The notes under the pieces: model-generated
What the model saw: the letters and a program-made list of their open reading frames with translations, nothing else
Database searches by the model: none
Told to the model about the DNA's origin: nothing
Made by a program: the position numbers and the translations under genes
Source: Celeribacter persicus
Lineage (GTDB): Bacteria; Pseudomonadota; Alphaproteobacteria; Rhodobacterales; Rhodobacteraceae
Assembly (NCBI RefSeq): GCF_003050785.1
Contig: NZ_QAOH01000013.1
Coordinates: 1 to 64,000 of the forward strand
DNA: 64,000 nt
Direction: 5' to 3'
Shown: piece after piece, positions 61,585 to 64,000 of the stretch
How positions within the stretch are numbered: position 1 is the stretch's first letter
Layout of the letters: the number at the start of each line of letters is the position of its first letter

Positions 61585-62514
61585 ATGGAAGAACAGAGCG
61601 GCGCGTCGTTTCTCGGTGCCGTGGTGGACGGGCTTGTGAGCCTTGTTGTCAACCTCGGGCTCGGGTTCTGGCACATCATCTATGCGATCAGCCATCCGGG
61701 CCTGTGGCTTGATTGGTCGAACAAGGAAAGCCTTTTGCGCTTTGTCTATTACGGCGGCTCCAAAGAGCTGTTGTTCGTGTTTTTCGATGTGGTGATCGTG
61801 ATCACCCTCATAGGCTTTCTCTACCGTCCCTTCCTCTGGGCGCTGGTGCGCGGGTTGGAAAAGATCGCCAACACGGCGGGGCGCGTGGCCGCCTGGGCCG
61901 GTCTTCTGATGGTCTTGCAACAGATCATGGTCGTTTTCCTCCAGTCGGTGTTCCGGCAGGGTGAGATCACCCTGTCGCCCTTCGGCGGCGGTTTCACCCA
62001 ATCGGTCGGCTGGTTTTCCGAAAGCCTCAAGTTCGAGAATGCGCTCGTCGTGGCGCTCTGCGTGTCCTACGCCTTTGTGCAGGGGGCGCATGTGCGGGTG
62101 GACCTTGTCTATGCGGGTGTCAAACACCGCACCAAACGGGCCATCGACATGTTCGGATCGCTCTTCTTCATGCTTCCGGTCGCGTTGCTGACCTGGATGT
62201 ACGCCTGGTTCTTCCTCTGGCGGCATCTGATCACGCCGAAGGTCTCGGCCTCCGATGCGCTCGACCGGATGCTGATGAAAGCTCGGATCGTGAAATGGAA
62301 CGTCGAAACGATCTCCTTTTCCGCCAACGGGTTCAACGGCTATTTCCTGTTCAAGATCCTGATGCTGTGCTTCATCGCTCTGGTGATCCTGCAGGCGCTG
62401 GCTTTCTTCTACCGCTCCTATCTCGAATTCATCGAGGGGGAGGAGAGCGCCGGGAAATATCTCGACAAGGACACGCTCGGCGAGGGCGAAGAAGCCTACG
62501 AAGGCACACATTAA
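61585..62514 (+). CDS. dctQ: TRAP transporter small permease (DctQ)
   Basis: 309-residue integral membrane protein, the small (4-TM core) TRAP subunit. The core GRVAAWAGLLMVLQQIMVVF then FENALVVALCVSYAFVQGAH and VRVDLVYAGVKHRTKRAIDM is the DctQ signature. It is longer than usual (160-200 residues) because of an N-terminal stretch of two extra hydrophobic segments (FVYYGGSKELLFVFFDVVIV) and a charged C-terminal tail. Start at 61585, weak Shine-Dalgarno. 15 bases before dctM. Confidence 0.85.
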   Translation: MEEQSGASFLGAVVDGLVSLVVNLGLGFWHIIYAISHPGLWLDWSNKESLLRFVYYGGSKELLFVFFDVVIVITLIGFLYRPFLWALVRGLEKIANTAGRVAAWAGLLMVLQQIMVVFLQSVFRQGEITLSPFGGGFTQSVGWFSESLKFENALVVALCVSYAFVQGAHVRVDLVYAGVKHRTKRAIDMFGSLFFMLPVALLTWMYAWFFLWRHLITPKVSASDALDRMLMKARIVKWNVETISFSANGFNGYFLFKILMLCFIALVILQALAFFYRSYLEFIEGEESAGKYLDKDTLGEGEEAYEGTH

Positions 62515-62529
62515 AGGCAGGGACAGACT

Positions 62530-64000
62530 ATGTTTTTCGGACTTGATGGCGTAGAGATCGGCCTCATCATCGTATTCCTCTGCCTTTTCGGCGGTATTCT
62601 CACAGGGTTCCCGGTGGCCTTCGCCATTGGCGGCGCGGGGCTGATGTCCTTCGGGATCATCGCCGCTTTGGACAGTGCGGGCATCCTTGTGCATGAGGCG
62701 CTCGACACCGGGTCGCAGGCGTACCGCGATCTTGTGAACTCGGGGGTGAACCCCAACATGATCTCGCATTTCCGATACCCGGATTTGCCAACGGTCTCGG
62801 AGTCCCTGTTCCCCGGCGGTTGGGAGCAGGCGGTCGACCGCAACCTGTCCTTCATCGTCAACCGGATGAACGAGCGCGTTTTCGCGGGGGCCTCCATCGA
62901 GACTCTGCTTGCCGTGCTGATGTTCGTCATGATGGGGATCGTGCTGGAGCGCTCCAAAATTGCCAACGATCTGCTGACCACCATGGCGCGCGTCTTCGGT
63001 CCGCTGCCGGGCGGTCTGGCGGTCTCCGTGGTGATCGTGGGCGCGTTCCTTGCGGCCTCTACCGGCATCGTCGGGGCGACCGTGGTGACCATGGGTCTCT
63101 TGTCGCTCCCGACCATGCTGCGCCATGGTTATTCGCCACAGCTTGCCACCGGGGTCATCGCCGCCTCCGGCACGCTCGGGCAGATCATTCCGCCCTCCAT
63201 CGTCATCGTGCTTTTGGGCACGCTGGCAGGTGACATCTATTCCGCTGCTCAGGAAGCGCGGGCGCAGACCGCCGGCTGTACCGATGCGCTGACCTATCTT
63301 GGCGAGCCTGCCGTGGTGTCCGTCGGAACGCTGTTTCAGGCGGCGATGCTGCCGGGCGTGTTCCTTGCCGGTCTCTATGCGCTCTATGCCTTCGGCTTTG
63401 CCATGTTCAACCCGCACAAGGCGCCACCGGTGCATCTTGAACACACCCACCACGAGACCATGACCCGCCGTGACGGGCTACTCTGGATGGTCGCGGTGCC
63501 GGTGTTGCTGATCGGGGGGGCGGTGTTCTCCGGGCAGTTCGGGATTTCCGGTTCGCAGGATATCCATGTTTCCGAATTTACCGAAGCCGGGGCGACCGCA
63601 TCCCTGCGCACCAATGTGTCGCAGCAATGTCAGACCGCGATGATCGAACTGCACGGCCAGTCCGCCTGGGACAAGGCCGTGGCCGAACAGGCTGCGATTG
63701 AGGCGTCCGGCGGAGCGCAGCAATCGGTGCAGCGCACAGCGGAAGAGATCGAAACCTTGACCGCCGATGCCATCGCCAATGCGCCGAAGCTCGGTTCGGG
63801 CCTTCTGACGGTCATGGTCATGCTGGCGATCACGCTGGCCTTCGGGCGCGGTGTCGCCCCCTTTGCGAACCCTGTGCCGCTTCTGATCGGGGCAGGTGGG
63901 ATCGTTGCCGTTCTGGCGCTCGATGCGCTTTTTGTCGGACCGCAAACCTCATCTGGCACGGCTTTCGTGATCTACCTCATCCCCTTCATCGCTCTGGCCT
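62530..64000 (+). CDS. dctM: TRAP transporter large permease (DctM), cut by window edge
   Basis: 490 codons are visible before the sequence ends. Multi-spanning: starts MFFGLDGVEIGLIIVFLCL, has ETLLAVLMFVMMGIVLERSK, then GAFLAASTGIVGATVVTMGL and ASGTLGQIIPPSIVIVLLGT, the DctM pore signature. Two non-membrane inserts are larger than in standard DctM (about 430 residues): after the second segment (residues about 50-110) and near 345-410. Likely continues a further few segments past the window. Confidence 0.9.
   Translation, partial: MFFGLDGVEIGLIIVFLCLFGGILTGFPVAFAIGGAGLMSFGIIAALDSAGILVHEALDTGSQAYRDLVNSGVNPNMISHFRYPDLPTVSESLFPGGWEQAVDRNLSFIVNRMNERVFAGASIETLLAVLMFVMMGIVLERSKIANDLLTTMARVFGPLPGGLAVSVVIVGAFLAASTGIVGATVVTMGLLSLPTMLRHGYSPQLATGVIAASGTLGQIIPPSIVIVLLGTLAGDIYSAAQEARAQTAGCTDALTYLGEPAVVSVGTLFQAAMLPGVFLAGLYALYAFGFAMFNPHKAPPVHLEHTHHETMTRRDGLLWMVAVPVLLIGGAVFSGQFGISGSQDIHVSEFTEAGATASLRTNVSQQCQTAMIELHGQSAWDKAVAEQAAIEASGGAQQSVQRTAEEIETLTADAIANAPKLGSGLLTVMVMLAITLAFGRGVAPFANPVPLLIGAGGIVAVLALDALFVGPQTSSGTAFVIYLIPFIALA

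Noticed and set aside
1-64000. CRISPR array, insertion sequence or prophage
   Set aside because: No regularly spaced repeats, transposase, integrase or phage structural genes were seen.

Overview
The window is high-GC DNA with the coding style of an alphaproteobacterium of the Rhodobacteraceae (Roseobacter group). Pointers are a Rhodobacter-type ferredoxin-NADP reductase, the DUF2849/sulfite reductase/CysH/DUF934 cluster, a B12-dependent ribonucleotide reductase, an FnrL-type box and many TRAP/Liv/Opp uptake systems. No assignment below family is supported. There is no phage, insertion sequence or CRISPR array. Two genes of clearly lower GC (36088-36444, beside tRNA-Pro, and 55633-56307) look imported.

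Layout. 1-13700 looks like an acetate / short-chain acyl module. A minus-strand operon runs substrate-binding protein - livH - livM - livG - livF - acs. Divergent from it is an ScfR-type regulator with a double palindromic operator, followed by a receiver-only response regulator, a small membrane protein and a symporter/histidine-kinase fusion of the CrbS/CbrA type. An orphan FliM/FliN-like (SpoA) protein, a DksA/TraR zinc-finger protein and two small proteins follow. 13900-20200 holds an enoyl-CoA hydratase/3-hydroxyacyl-CoA dehydrogenase fusion with one missing hydratase glutamate, an 814-base gap with a perfect FNR box and a strong terminator (probable small RNA), an AspT/YidE-type transporter, infC with an apparent AUA start, and an alanine-rich lipoprotein. 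20200-24950 carries fpr and sulfate assimilation genes with a divergent Lrp regulator. 25000-35900 is mostly housekeeping (trpE, ppiD, an aminotransferase, gpt, a LysE exporter, fabI, pdxH, a two-domain cold-shock protein, a DUF192 protein, tRNA-Pro) plus a TetR/oxidoreductase pair with a readable operator-promoter.

36700-42200 is an oppABCDF operon. 42600-48100 has trmO and nrdJ; the 838-base nrdJ upstream region carries candidate tandem NrdR boxes, a DnaA box and AT-rich repeats, and a repeat-rich tail follows the nrdJ unit. 48150-52210 has a small hypothetical gene, an XRE regulator broken by one frameshift, and ilvBN preceded by a 15-codon leader peptide (Ile-Leu-Val-Leu-Val) with terminator and antiterminator: a textbook attenuator. 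52780-55560 has a YbjN-like protein and a Tat-exported PhoX phosphatase behind a Pho-box-like triple repeat. 55600 to the end has a low-GC HEPN-like orphan and a TRAP transporter locus: two near-duplicate binding proteins flank a divergent Cache-kinase/NarL-type pair, followed by the two permease genes, the last cut by the window edge.

Most promising for follow-up: the ilv attenuator, the FNR-box small RNA candidate, the acs Shine-Dalgarno hairpin and acetate-sensing neighbourhood, the nrdJ control region, the duplicated TRAP binding proteins around their own sensor system, and the HEPN-like orphan.
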